From Granulicella sp. (GTDB taxonomy: Bacteria > Acidobacteriota > Terriglobia > Terriglobales > Acidobacteriaceae): a stretch of 44,200 nt of DNA. The notes under the pieces were generated by a model. That model saw only the letters and a program-made list of their open reading frames with translations. It made no database searches and was not told the DNA's origin. Each line of letters starts with the position of its first letter. Position 1 is the stretch's first letter. Below are positions 19,388-29,257 of the stretch, piece after piece. The DNA lies in the NCBI GenBank assembly GCA_027335345.1, contig DAHWOF010000208.1, forward strand, positions 1-44,200, read 5' to 3'. The position numbers were made by a program, and so were the translations under genes.

Positions 19388-20959
19388 CTAAGGGAGCTTT
19401 TCAGCGATTGACTTGGCCTGGGTGAACAGCGTCAGGTAGTCTGGGCCTCCGGCTTTGGAGTCTGTGCCGCTCATGTTGAAGCCGCCAAAGGGATGGGCTC
19501 CCACCATGGCGCCGGTGCATTTGCGGTTGAAGTAGAGATTGCCTACATGGAACTCTTCGCCGGCCCGTTCGAGCCGGTCGCGGGAGTGGCTAAAGATCGC
19601 TCCCGTCAGGCCATATTCGGTGTTGTTGGCGATAGCCAGAGCCTCATCGAAGCTGGTGGACTTGATCACGGCCAGAACGGGTCCAAAGATCTCTTCCTGG
19701 GCGATGCGGGCGTTGGGAGCCACATCGGCAAAGACCGTGGGAGCGACATAGTAGCCGTCTCCTGGCAGGTCCACCTCGGAGCCGCCGATCAACAGGCGGC
19801 CTTCGTTCCTTCCAATTGCAATGTAGTCCAACACACGCTTGCGGGCGGTCTGGTTGATGAGCGGACCGGTCTGGAAGTTTTCGCTGGGAAGACCCTGGGT
19901 GAGGGCCGCTACTGCCTCTTTGAGGCGGTCGCAGAAGACCTCGTAGATGGCGGCATCGACGATGACCCGGGAACAGGCGGAACACTTTTGTCCGTTGAAA
20001 CCGAAGGCTGAAGCCGTCACACCGGCGATGGCCTGGTCCAAATCGCAGTCTGCATCGACCAGGATCGCGTCCTTGCCGCCCATTTCAAGAATGGTGCGCT
20101 TGAGAAAGTGCTGGCCGGGACGGGCTCGAGCCGCAAGCTCATGGATCTCCAAACCAACCTTCCTGGAGCCGGTGAAGGCGATAAAGCGGACCCGCGAATC
20201 CTCGACGATGGCGCGGCCCACCTCTGGGCCGCCGTGGATCAGGTTCACGACTCCGTCGGGAAGGCCAGCCTCCTCCAATAGAGCCATATAGTGCGCAGCG
20301 ATGGTGGGTGCGTCAGGGCTTGGTTTGAGCACGACCGTATTGCCGCAGACGATGGCTGCCGAAGTCATTCCAGCCATGATGGCCAGCGGGAAGTTCCAGG
20401 GAGGGATCACCGCACCGACGCCGAGCGGGATATAGCGCAGCCTGTTGTGTTCGCCAGGATACTGGATAGGTGTTGTGGCGGCGTCCAGACGCAGCGCCTC
20501 CCGAGCGTAGAACTCCATGAAGTCGATGCACTCGCCTACGTCAGCGTCTGCTTCACCCCAGTTTTTACCCACCTCGAAGACCAGCCAGGCGCAGAACTCA
20601 AGATGGCGCTGGCGGAGCAGGCTGGCAGCGCGCAGCAGCAGAGCCGCGCGGTCTGCCGCCGAGGTCCTTCGCCAGGCGGTGAACGCCAGTTCCGCCGCTT
20701 CCACAGCCTGCCCGGCCTCGCGAGCGCCGGCGGTGTAGTGGATGCCGACAATTTCGGATGGGTTGGCAGGATTGCTGGACTGAAAGGTGCTGGACGTCTG
20801 CAGATCACTACCGCCGATGATCAGGTCGTAGGTGCGTCCCATCTCTACGCGGATGCGGTCGAGCGCCTCGCGCATGGCCCGCTTGTTTCCCGCGTTGGAA
20901 AAATCGGTAAAGGGTTCATTGCGAAATGGGGGCAGAGAGCTGATATTCGTCGAACTCAT
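19388..20959 (-). CDS. pruA: L-glutamate gamma-semialdehyde (1-pyrroline-5-carboxylate) dehydrogenase
   Basis: IPPWNFPLAIMAGMTSAAIVCGNTVVLKPSPDAP, FTGSRKVGLEI, LEMGGKDAILVDADCDLD, FGFNGQKCSACSRVIV. Stand-alone (no PutA proline dehydrogenase domain). Confidence 0.92.
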   Translation of the reverse strand: MSSTNISSLPPFRNEPFTDFSNAGNKRAMREALDRIRVEMGRTYDLIIGGSDLQTSSTFQSSNPANPSEIVGIHYTAGAREAGQAVEAAELAFTAWRRTSAADRAALLLRAASLLRQRHLEFCAWLVFEVGKNWGEADADVGECIDFMEFYAREALRLDAATTPIQYPGEHNRLRYIPLGVGAVIPPWNFPLAIMAGMTSAAIVCGNTVVLKPSPDAPTIAAHYMALLEEAGLPDGVVNLIHGGPEVGRAIVEDSRVRFIAFTGSRKVGLEIHELAARARPGQHFLKRTILEMGGKDAILVDADCDLDQAIAGVTASAFGFNGQKCSACSRVIVDAAIYEVFCDRLKEAVAALTQGLPSENFQTGPLINQTARKRVLDYIAIGRNEGRLLIGGSEVDLPGDGYYVAPTVFADVAPNARIAQEEIFGPVLAVIKSTSFDEALAIANNTEYGLTGAIFSHSRDRLERAGEEFHVGNLYFNRKCTGAMVGAHPFGGFNMSGTDSKAGGPDYLTLFTQAKSIAEKLP

Positions 20960-21168
20960 AGAAACCTCTTGAGATATTCTACGGCGGGTTCTGGACTGCT
21001 GATTTGGAACTCCGGATCGGCGGGCCGGTTATAGAAATGACCGGACGTGTGTCGTCTGGCGCCGCAGGTTCTGTGAGCGGCTTCCAACCACAAGGTTCGC
21101 AGCAGGCCTGCCGGATAGGTTGGAAGGAAGATGCCATGGCGCGCCCATTTCGCGATGCCCAGCCACAC
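20956..21168 (-). CDS. Possible small ORF coupled to pruA
   Basis: VWLGIAKWARHGIFLPTYPAGLLRTLWLEAAHRTCGARRHTSGHFYNRPADPEFQISSPEPAVEYLKRFL, TGA overlaps the pruA ATG (ATGA). Confidence 0.3.
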   Translation of the reverse strand: MWLGIAKWARHGIFLPTYPAGLLRTLWLEAAHRTCGARRHTSGHFYNRPADPEFQISSPEPAVEYLKRFL

Positions 21169-21376
21169 GGAAGATGCCTTGGCGTAGCACTCGGTCCATG
21201 CCGCTCGGCTGCTGATTTGGAGCTCCGCGCACTCAGCCAGCCTTGGCTGGCGTAACCGGCATTCTCCAGCGAAGGTTCCGGTTCACGGGAGGACTGCCGA
21301 AGGACGCGCCCTCCACGGCCTCGCTTTCCAGCGATTGCGAAGGTCGATGCAAAAACCAATACGTCGCGCTGGATGC

Positions 21377-24300
21377 TTAATGAGGATCCTGGAGGAACTT
21401 CTCGGCGTTCTTGGACATCAGGGCCGTACGTTCCAGTTTGTCCCAGTTGAAGCTGCGGCCATCGATGGCGCGCTTGACCGTGCGGACCAGTACCCAGGAG
21501 AAGAGTTGGCGGTAGGTGAATCTCTGGATCCAGATGTGAACCAGCAACCAGGCATCTCCTTTACTCGCGGGGTGTCTGCGTTCCAGCAGGAATGCCAGGG
21601 TTGAGGTGGCGAAGTCAATCAGAAGGAAGGCCAGGAAAAAGCTGATGAGCTTGTACAGATCCGCCGGGTTCGTGGTGCTGGGGTGAAAGTGCTTGTCAAT
21701 GAAGTAATGAACGACTCCAGCGGCGAACATGAGGTCAATCAGGGGAGAGACCAGTGGCAGAAGGATCTGGAAGACCACGATATTGGGCAGGGCGAACAGA
21801 CCCATGGCCACTCGGTTTGCGATGGCTCCGCGGTGCTTGAAGACGGCCTGCAGGATACCGAAGGACCAGCGGAATCGCTGGCGGGCCAGGTCATTGGCGT
21901 TGGCGGGAGCTTCAGTGAAGGCCAGCGCCCGGTCCTCGTAGATGACGGCATAGCCTTGTTCGAGCAGGTTCATCGTGAGATCGGCGTCTTCGGCGACCGT
22001 ATCAGGGTGATAGCCGCCACCCGCTTTCACGGATGCGGTGCGCCAGGCGCCGATAGCTCCGGGAACCACCGTGACCACGTCAAATAGATCCAGGGCGCGG
22101 CGTTCGAAGTTCTGGCTGGTGATGTACTCGAGCGCCTGCCAGCGGGTCCACAGGTTCACCCGATTGCCTACCTTGGCGTTTCCAGCCACCGCTCCGATCT
22201 GTGGGTTGGCAAAGTGCGCGATCAGGCGGCTGATGGCATCATGGGCGATGACGCCGTCCGCGTCGATGCCCACATAGACCTCTTCATCATCGCGGATCTG
22301 AGCGAGCCCGAAGTTCAGCGCATCGGCCTTGCCTCCGTTGGGCTTGCTGAGCACGGTGAGGCATCCAGCCTCGATCTCCTTGGCGTAGGCCTCTGTGGCG
22401 ATCTTGGCGGTGCCGTCCGTGGAGCCATCATCAATAACGATGATGCGGATGTTCTTGTAGTCGGACATCAGCACGGAGCGAATCGTGCGGACGATCACCT
22501 TGGCCTCGTTGTAAGCCGGGATCAGGACGGCGACGTGCGGCTGGTAGGCCGGCGTGGTAAAGTCTCTGCGCTTGCGGAACCGGTCGACGATGGCAAACAG
22601 GCCGATGATGATCAGCCGCCCGCTCATCAGCACGTCGCCGATGAAGAAGACGCTAATCACAAAATGGTTGAAGAAGGAGATGAGTGCGAAGGCGATCGAG
22701 TCGACAAAGGCGTAGTAACGCTGCCGGCCCTTGATGGGAGGCATCACCTCGGCCGTGGTCTTGCCGATCAGCGCGGAGACCGGAACGATCTTGTAACCGC
22801 GGGCGCGCAGAGCTTTGATCAGTACCGGAAGAGCAGCGACGGTCGCCGAACGGTCACCACCCCCGTCGTGCATCAGAATGACCGAGCCGCGCGTCCACGG
22901 CTTGGTGTCGAACTCCGAGATCTGCTGAAAGATACTGCTGACAATTTCCTGCGGTGTCTTGCGGGGATGCACGTCCCAATCGTTGGTGTCGATCTTGTCG
23001 CCGACGATGACGTAACCCAGGCGCTGGATGGCCTGCACCGGCGCGGCCTGATCATTGGTGTCCGGTTCCTGATCAATGGAGTAGGGGGGACGGAAGTAAA
23101 CCGGCTGAACGCCCAACTCCGCCGCGAACAGACGTTCGGTCAGGTTGAGTTGCAGCACCACCTGCCGCTGGGAGATCTCGGAGATATCCGGATGGGAGTA
23201 AGTATGGTTGCCCACCTCGTTTCCATCGCGGTAGACCTGCTTCATCAGGCCGATGTTGTCCTGCGCCTCATCTCCGATCATGAAAAAAGTGCCGATGACG
23301 TGGTACTGCTTCAGGATCTTTAAAATCTTGGGGGTCCACTCGGGATCCGGCCCGTCGTCAAAGCTGAGGGCGACCTCCTTGGGATGGTAACCGTACTGGG
23401 TGAGCGTGTAGGGAAGAGGATAAGAGTCCATGGTCTCCGAAACCACGCTGAGGAACGGCTTGGGGATGGTGGGATCGTCATCCATGGTCAGGGTGCGGTG
23501 GCCATTCTGGGGAGGGCTCGTGACCCGCAGGATATCTCCGTCCCCTTCGGTATCCACGTCCTGCCCCGGCGCCACTGCGGCCAGCGCCTTGACGGGATCT
23601 ACCTTGAGGGGGTGATCCCAGATCTTCCACAGCGAGTCGTCTTCCAGGCCCAGGCGCTGGATGGCAAAGGTTTGTATGCCAAGGGCCTCAGCAACTCGCA
23701 TCTGGTTCAGGGCTGTGACCGCGTCCAGGAACCAGACGTTATGCTTTACCCTCGCATCTTCGTCGATGTAGGAGAAGTGAGGGTTGAGCGAGTTGGGATC
23801 GAGACTGATGGTCGCGCCGGAGTCCGATGCAGCCTGCCACGCCTCCTGGGTGGAGAGCATCGTGGTGGTGTAGACTGTCGGCCCCGATCGCGTCACCGGT
23901 CCAACTCTGCGGCCGTGCCGGTACTGCGGAGGCGGAGGCAGAGGGTTGGTCCAGTCGTAACCATAGCCGCCGATGGAGCAGATGATCTTCTGCAAAGGAA
24001 CAACCTTCATCAAGGCGCGCAGGTTGTCTTCAAACTGATCCTGACCGGCGATGGGCCCGGGATCGGTACCCCACTGATGCTCCCCGTAGTTCATCAGAAT
24101 CAGACCGTCGGAGTGGGCGGCCAGGTACTTCAGGTCCAGGCTGCCGGGATCCACCGGGACGTTGATGTACAGCCGCAGATGCCGGGACTGGAAGTCGGCG
24201 TACAGCGCTCCCACCAACTGGCTGTACGCTATCTGGGCGTCGTCCGGCATGGCTTGGAAGTCCAGGTCGAGACCGCGGTAGCGCGTGTTGGTGTTGAGAA

Positions 24301-24949
24301 AAAGATCAATCTGGTGAATGAATCTGGCGCGAGCCTCGGGGCTCAGCAGGAACTGCTCCACGCTCGGCTCGAAGACGCCGTCTGTCGGGCTGTAGTTGTT
24401 CACCATGGGAAAGATCTCGGTATCTTCCCGGGCGTCCTGGATGGTGCGAAGAATCTTGTTCTGGTGGTCAACGCCGTGGACCCCGGCGGAGTCGACTACG
24501 GCGAAGGGAGTCTCGTCAGAGGTGTAGGCGGTCAGCGATCCATCCGCGCTCAGCACGTGGAGCCACTCGGGAAAGAGCAAGTCGATCTGCTTTACATGCT
24601 CTTTGAAGGAGGCGTAGCTGCCTGGGTCAAGATCCGTATAAAAGGCGGCGCGCAGACCTTCTCCCTGGTTCAGAACGACGTCTGAAGGCTTCAGGTTGGT
24701 CTTGCGATGAGCTGAGCGGTTCAGCTTCTCCCTGGAACGCAGCTCCGGAGCGGGAGGGTTCGAGAGGGCCCGGTAGCGCCGCGTGACCGAGTGAAAGTTC
24801 AAGCCGCGCATCGGCTTCATTCTCACCAGGCCCACCACAAAGACGATCCCGACGGCGGCGCCCAGAAGGGCCAGCACGTCAAATAGTCGCCGCAATCGTT
24901 TCCAGCGCTTGCGCTGCGGATCGTAGAAGACTTGTTTTCTCATCGACAA
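21377..24949 (-). CDS. Multidomain protein: N-terminal TM + GH18-like domain + NodB polysaccharide deacetylase + processive GT2 glycosyltransferase with TM segments
   Basis: GH18-like YRGLDLDFQAMPDDAQIAYSQLV; NodB: LSFDDGPDPEWTPKIL, NHTYSHPDI, YFRPPYSID, ILMHDGGGDR; GT2: VLIPAYNEAKVIVRTI, VIDDGSTDGT, GIDADG, AEDADLTMNLLEQG, QRFRWSFG. Confidence 0.93.
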   Translation of the reverse strand: MSMRKQVFYDPQRKRWKRLRRLFDVLALLGAAVGIVFVVGLVRMKPMRGLNFHSVTRRYRALSNPPAPELRSREKLNRSAHRKTNLKPSDVVLNQGEGLRAAFYTDLDPGSYASFKEHVKQIDLLFPEWLHVLSADGSLTAYTSDETPFAVVDSAGVHGVDHQNKILRTIQDAREDTEIFPMVNNYSPTDGVFEPSVEQFLLSPEARARFIHQIDLFLNTNTRYRGLDLDFQAMPDDAQIAYSQLVGALYADFQSRHLRLYINVPVDPGSLDLKYLAAHSDGLILMNYGEHQWGTDPGPIAGQDQFEDNLRALMKVVPLQKIICSIGGYGYDWTNPLPPPPQYRHGRRVGPVTRSGPTVYTTTMLSTQEAWQAASDSGATISLDPNSLNPHFSYIDEDARVKHNVWFLDAVTALNQMRVAEALGIQTFAIQRLGLEDDSLWKIWDHPLKVDPVKALAAVAPGQDVDTEGDGDILRVTSPPQNGHRTLTMDDDPTIPKPFLSVVSETMDSYPLPYTLTQYGYHPKEVALSFDDGPDPEWTPKILKILKQYHVIGTFFMIGDEAQDNIGLMKQVYRDGNEVGNHTYSHPDISEISQRQVVLQLNLTERLFAAELGVQPVYFRPPYSIDQEPDTNDQAAPVQAIQRLGYVIVGDKIDTNDWDVHPRKTPQEIVSSIFQQISEFDTKPWTRGSVILMHDGGGDRSATVAALPVLIKALRARGYKIVPVSALIGKTTAEVMPPIKGRQRYYAFVDSIAFALISFFNHFVISVFFIGDVLMSGRLIIIGLFAIVDRFRKRRDFTTPAYQPHVAVLIPAYNEAKVIVRTIRSVLMSDYKNIRIIVIDDGSTDGTAKIATEAYAKEIEAGCLTVLSKPNGGKADALNFGLAQIRDDEEVYVGIDADGVIAHDAISRLIAHFANPQIGAVAGNAKVGNRVNLWTRWQALEYITSQNFERRALDLFDVVTVVPGAIGAWRTASVKAGGGYHPDTVAEDADLTMNLLEQGYAVIYEDRALAFTEAPANANDLARQRFRWSFGILQAVFKHRGAIANRVAMGLFALPNIVVFQILLPLVSPLIDLMFAAGVVHYFIDKHFHPSTTNPADLYKLISFFLAFLLIDFATSTLAFLLERRHPASKGDAWLLVHIWIQRFTYRQLFSWVLVRTVKRAIDGRSFNWDKLERTALMSKNAEKFLQDPH

Positions 24950-25045
24950 AAAAAGGCGTACTTCTTAAGATAATACCGATTCGAGATCGACGAGAGCCGC
25001 GCGCAGCTTCCCGGCTTCGGTCTGAAGTAGATAGGATGCGGGGAA

Positions 25046-26494
25046 GTGGGTCAGCGGAGATTGAAACTTGGCTGGGGCGCGGCTCTTGCGGCCGGTGCGC
25101 TGCTGCGTGCGCTGTTCTTCATTCGACTGCGCCCAGCGGCCTCCGGCGACTCCCTCATCTATAGCGACCTGGCCCAGAATCTTCTCGCGCACCACCTCTA
25201 TGGATACTCCGGAACGCCACTGCAGCCTACGCTGATTCGTCTGCCCGGATATCCGTTGTTCCTTGCGGCCTGCTATGCACTCTCTGGAGGGTTTCACCCC
25301 GCCGTGGTCCTCTGGGTCCAGATGACGCTGGATCTGCTGGGATGCGCTCTGCTGGGGCTGCTCTCAGCCAGGTTGGCGCAGAGAGCGTTGGGGAAGATAG
25401 AACCCTCGGAGATGATCAGTGCCCGGGTGGGTCTGGCTTCGGTCTGGCTCGCGGCTCTCTGCCCGTTTACCGCCAACCTTACGGTTGTCCTGCTGCCTGA
25501 GTGTCTCAGCGTCTTTTGCGTGGTCACCACCCTGTTTGCGCTGGAGAGATGGGAAGCGTGCTGCAGGCAAGGGAAGTGGAGGCGCAGAGGTGAGGTCAGG
25601 CTCTGGACGGCGCTGATCGGATGCTCCCTCGCCTGGGCCGTGCTCCTCCGGCCGGACCAGGGTCTGCTGGCGGCAGTGGTCTTGCCCGCCATGCTGTGGC
25701 TGGGCTGGCGAACCGGGGCACGGCATGGGGTGGACTTGGTGGGGCGCCTGTGGCCGGCCGGGTTGGCAGGCTTGCTGTTCCTGCTGCCGCTCATGACATG
25801 GGGAGTGCGGAACTGGAGCGTCTTTCATGTGCTCCAGCCTCTGGCCCCGCGTTATGCGCAGGATCCTGACGAGCAGCCGCCGCTCGGGTTCTATCGCTGG
25901 TACCGAAGCTGGGCGGTCGAGTACAAGTCCAACCTCGATATCTACTGGAGGTATGACGATGATCCGATCCACATGCGCGACCTTCCTGCCTGGGCTATCG
26001 ACAACCCGCGGCAGAGGCGGGAGACCCGGGCGGTGTTTGATCGCTACAACCAGACATTAACGGCGACTCCAGATCTGGATGCGGCGTTTGCGCGGATTGC
26101 GCGCCAGCGGATCGCTGCCCACCCTCTGCGCTACTACGTCGCATTGCCTCTCGCTCGGGAGCTGGATATGTGGTTTCGGCCCAGGCTGGAGTTCCTGACC
26201 ATGCCGGTGGATTGGTGGAACTTCTCCCATCACCCTCGGCAGTCCGTCGAGGAGCTCGTCTACGCTCTGGCGAACGCTTTTTACCTGGCGCTGGCGCTGT
26301 TTGGGCTGCTGCGCTGGGCACAAAGACGATGCCGTGGCGGAGAGTTGTTGGCCTGCGTGATGCTCGCGTTTGTGGGGCTCCGCGTTGTCCTGCTACTGAC
26401 CCTGGATAACTCCGAGCCGCGTTACACACTGGAGTGCTTTCCCGCAGTGATGGTGCTGGGGGCCATGGCGCTGCTGCCGCGAACTAGTGGTTGA
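25046..26494 (+). CDS. ArnT/PMT-like (GT39/GT83 superfamily) integral membrane glycosyltransferase
   Basis: Many TM segments; SGDSLIYSDLAQNLLAHHLYGYSG...PTLIRLPGYPLFLAACYALSGG resembles the GT-C glycosyltransferase N-terminal loop. GTG start. Confidence 0.78.
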   Translation: MGQRRLKLGWGAALAAGALLRALFFIRLRPAASGDSLIYSDLAQNLLAHHLYGYSGTPLQPTLIRLPGYPLFLAACYALSGGFHPAVVLWVQMTLDLLGCALLGLLSARLAQRALGKIEPSEMISARVGLASVWLAALCPFTANLTVVLLPECLSVFCVVTTLFALERWEACCRQGKWRRRGEVRLWTALIGCSLAWAVLLRPDQGLLAAVVLPAMLWLGWRTGARHGVDLVGRLWPAGLAGLLFLLPLMTWGVRNWSVFHVLQPLAPRYAQDPDEQPPLGFYRWYRSWAVEYKSNLDIYWRYDDDPIHMRDLPAWAIDNPRQRRETRAVFDRYNQTLTATPDLDAAFARIARQRIAAHPLRYYVALPLARELDMWFRPRLEFLTMPVDWWNFSHHPRQSVEELVYALANAFYLALALFGLLRWAQRRCRGGELLACVMLAFVGLRVVLLLTLDNSEPRYTLECFPAVMVLGAMALLPRTSG

Positions 26495-27191
26495 CGATGC
26501 TGGTGTGGGAGTTCTTGCGGATCGCGAAGGGCTTCATGTCGATGTGACCGTTGAATTGGATCCCCGAGTAGTTGCAGGTTCTCCGGTCATCGTTGCTGAG
26601 ATAGAAGATCTGACGCAGGGAGATCGCCCGGGAGGGATCCACCCAGATGGTGATGTGGGTAAAGTTCTTCTCACCCGGGTCCTTGCTGGTCAGGTCGAGC
26701 TTTTCGGTTTGCACCTGCTTTGTCCCCTCACTGAGCTTCTCAGGACCCAAGTCCTGGATCTTCCAGGACTTTTCCAGATCAGCGCCGCTGCCTCCAAAGC
26801 CCAGCGTGATGTATCGCTCCTCCTGCGCTTGGTTGGAGCCGGCGTGCAAAACCGTGAGCTGATTCACTCCCGGGTCAAAGAGTTCCAGCAGGCCGTCCTT
26901 GTACTGGACCACCTTCTGCGGCTTGCCGTCCGGACCATCGATCACCACGCCCATCTCGATGGCTCCCGCCTTGCGCAGGAAGTAGATGGACCCGGTCTGG
27001 TTGGTGGTGTCGCGGACCACGCGCTCGTAGTACTGGCAGTTCATCTGGGCGCGGGCGCTGCGGAACCCTTTGCTGGCCTGATTCATCTGCTCCAGAATCG
27101 TGTTCAGATGGGACGAACTAGACTGCGCGGATAGCGCGGCGGGGAGACCGGTAAGAACCAGGGCTGTGGCGAGAATCGGGCGGTGAAACAT
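26484..27191 (-). CDS. LolA-like outer-membrane lipoprotein carrier/sorting superfamily protein
   Basis: Signal peptide MFHRPILATALVLTGLPAALSAQ; LNTILEQMNQASKGFRSARAQMNCQYYERVV...GSIYFLRKAGAIEMGVVIDGPDGKPQKVVQYKDGLLELFDPGVNQ. Confidence 0.78.
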   Translation of the reverse strand: MFHRPILATALVLTGLPAALSAQSSSSHLNTILEQMNQASKGFRSARAQMNCQYYERVVRDTTNQTGSIYFLRKAGAIEMGVVIDGPDGKPQKVVQYKDGLLELFDPGVNQLTVLHAGSNQAQEERYITLGFGGSGADLEKSWKIQDLGPEKLSEGTKQVQTEKLDLTSKDPGEKNFTHITIWVDPSRAISLRQIFYLSNDDRRTCNYSGIQFNGHIDMKPFAIRKNSHTSIVNH

Positions 27192-27404
27192 GGATTTTGA
27201 TCTCCTGCATCGACTGCTTGAGGTAGGACGGAGTTGAACGCCGGGTCACGAAGCCGGCTCAGAACAGTGGATGGGTTCTGGTTCGCCGGCGTTGCATCGC
27301 TTCAGTTTATGGGCCTGGAGAGTTCGATGGAGGCGCATTGGCGCCGGTTTGGGTATGCTCTTGTTGTTCCCAAGGGCTTGGTGGGGCGATCGGGCTTATG
27401 GAAT

Positions 27405-27782
27405 CTAACGGACGATGGTGGCGTCATAGGCGACCACATGGCCTTTGGCATCTACCACCGGGGAGTAGCTCTTCACGGAGACCTCGCCGGCGATCGGCTC
27501 TACCACATTGAGGATGGCCTGGCGAAGGTCAGCATCTGATCTTGCGCCGTGCAGATCGTCGACACGAATCTCATAGATAAAAGTAGGCTCCTCGTCCTTG
27601 CTATGAGCTGCTTTCACCAGTACTTCACTGTGCTGAAGCGGCGCCTGCTCCACCGGTTTATCCTTGAAGTCGATCCAGCGCGGGGAAAGGAAAAGGAAGA
27701 GCAGAATCAGGGTGACCATCACGTCATAGTGGAAGCTGCCGCGCTCGTAGGTCCAAAAGATGTAGCTGCGCAGGGTATTCAT
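27405..27782 (-). CDS. Small membrane-anchored protein of unknown function, coupled to serS
   Basis: 125 aa, one TM ([21 protein letters not shown]); 4-nt overlap with serS. Confidence 0.75.
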   Translation of the reverse strand: MNTLRSYIFWTYERGSFHYDVMVTLILLFLFLSPRWIDFKDKPVEQAPLQHSEVLVKAAHSKDEEPTFIYEIRVDDLHGARSDADLRQAILNVVEPIAGEVSVKSYSPVVDAKGHVVAYDATIVR

Positions 27783-29110
27783 AGGGCACGTCCCAGGGAT
27801 TGGCGGGTAATCACTGTCTCGCCGTTCATATAGGGTTGCAGGGCCCCCGGGATTCGCACCGAGCCGTCGGCCTGCTGGTAGTTCTCCAGGATGGCCAGGT
27901 AGGTGCGGCCAATGGCCAAGCCACTGCCATTGAGAGTATGCACAAACTCAGCCTTCCTTGCTCCGGCCGGGCGGTAACGGATGTTGGCTCGTCGAGCCTG
28001 AAAGCCCTCAAAGTTCGAACAGGAAGAGATCTCGCGATACGTCTGCTGGCCGGGGAGCCATACCTCCAAATCGTAGGTCTTGGCGGAGCTGAATCCCATA
28101 TCTCCGGCGCAGAGCAGCATTCTCCGGTAGGGCAGGCCAAGGCGCTCCAGCACCGCTTCGGCGTGCCGCGTAAGGGCTTCATGCTCGGCGTAGGAGTCTT
28201 CCGGACGGGTGAACTTCACCAACTCCACCTTCTGGAACTGGTGCTGGCGAATCATGCCCCGCGTGTCTTTGCCGTGAGAGCCCGCTTCCGAACGAAAGCA
28301 CGGCGTCCAGGCCGTAAAGCTGATGGAGCCGTTGGACAAATCGATGATCTCGTCACGGAAGATGTTGGTCACCGGAACCTCGGCCGTGGGGATCAGCCAA
28401 TGGTCGTTCTCCTGAAACTCGCCGGCAACGTAAGGACCTTTGTCATCGCAATGGAATAGATCTTCGGCGAACTTGGGCAGTTGGCCGGTGCCGAACAGGG
28501 AGCGGGAGTTCACCAAACTTGGTGGAAGAACCTCGACGTAGCCATGCTCTCTGGTATGCAGGTCGAGCATGAAGTTGGCCAGAGCGCGCTCCAGGCGGGC
28601 GCCGGAGCCAAGTTGCAGGACAAACCGCGCTCCGGAGATCTTGGCCGCGCGCTCAAAGTCCAGGATCCCAAGATGCTCGCCGATCTCCCAGTGGGGTTTG
28701 GCAGGGAAGTCGAAGCTCGGGATCTCGCCCCAGGTCTTCTCACAGAAGTTCTCCTGCTCGGAGGCTCCCGCCGGGACTGACTCGTGGGGAAGGTTAGGCA
28801 AGGACTCCAGCAGAGACCGCAACTTCTGATCAGCCTCCACCGCAACCGCTTCCAGTTGCTCGGTCTTCTCTTTGAGAGCCAATGTCTTTGCCGCGATCGC
28901 AGTTGTCTCTGCGCCCTCGCGCTTCATCCGGCCAAACTCCGCAGAGAGGGCGTTGCGCTGGGCTTTGAGCGTCTCTGCCTCCGTGATGGCCGAGCGGCGC
29001 TCGGCGTCCAAAGAGGAGAATCCATCCAGTAGCGAGCTGTCAACTCCACGCAGGCTCAGCCTTTCTTCAAGCAGCGGAAGGTTGCCCCGCACAAATGCCA
29101 AATCATACAT
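27779..29110 (-). CDS. serS: Seryl-tRNA synthetase
   Basis: [22 protein letters not shown]...[31 protein letters not shown]...[22 protein letters not shown]...[35 protein letters not shown]. Confidence 0.97.
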   Translation of the reverse strand: MYDLAFVRGNLPLLEERLSLRGVDSSLLDGFSSLDAERRSAITEAETLKAQRNALSAEFGRMKREGAETTAIAAKTLALKEKTEQLEAVAVEADQKLRSLLESLPNLPHESVPAGASEQENFCEKTWGEIPSFDFPAKPHWEIGEHLGILDFERAAKISGARFVLQLGSGARLERALANFMLDLHTREHGYVEVLPPSLVNSRSLFGTGQLPKFAEDLFHCDDKGPYVAGEFQENDHWLIPTAEVPVTNIFRDEIIDLSNGSISFTAWTPCFRSEAGSHGKDTRGMIRQHQFQKVELVKFTRPEDSYAEHEALTRHAEAVLERLGLPYRRMLLCAGDMGFSSAKTYDLEVWLPGQQTYREISSCSNFEGFQARRANIRYRPAGARKAEFVHTLNGSGLAIGRTYLAILENYQQADGSVRIPGALQPYMNGETVITRQSLGRAL

Positions 29111-29257
29111 ATCGTTCTATTTTAGCGTGCAATCCAGGCTTGATGGCGCCGCACCATCGCGGCCGGCTAAGCTCCTCCGCAACCCGGGCGGCGTGGCATC
29201 CACAGACGACGCGCTTAGAATTTAAGTGGGACGAAGAATCGAAACTACGCAATCAGG

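Noticed and set aside
23384-24685. 433-aa plus-strand ORF antisense to the GH18/NodB/GT2 gene (also 22214..23323)
   Set aside because: Mirror ORF in GC-rich coding DNA; repetitive V/G/D/H/R-rich composition with no recognisable domain, whereas the minus strand carries clear catalytic motifs.
24965-25052. Coding-like tail (HFPASYLLQTEAGKLRAALVDLESVLS) of a minus-strand ORF before the GH18/NodB/GT2 gene
   Set aside because: Too short, no convincing start, and most of the parent ORF lies antisense to the ArnT-like gene.
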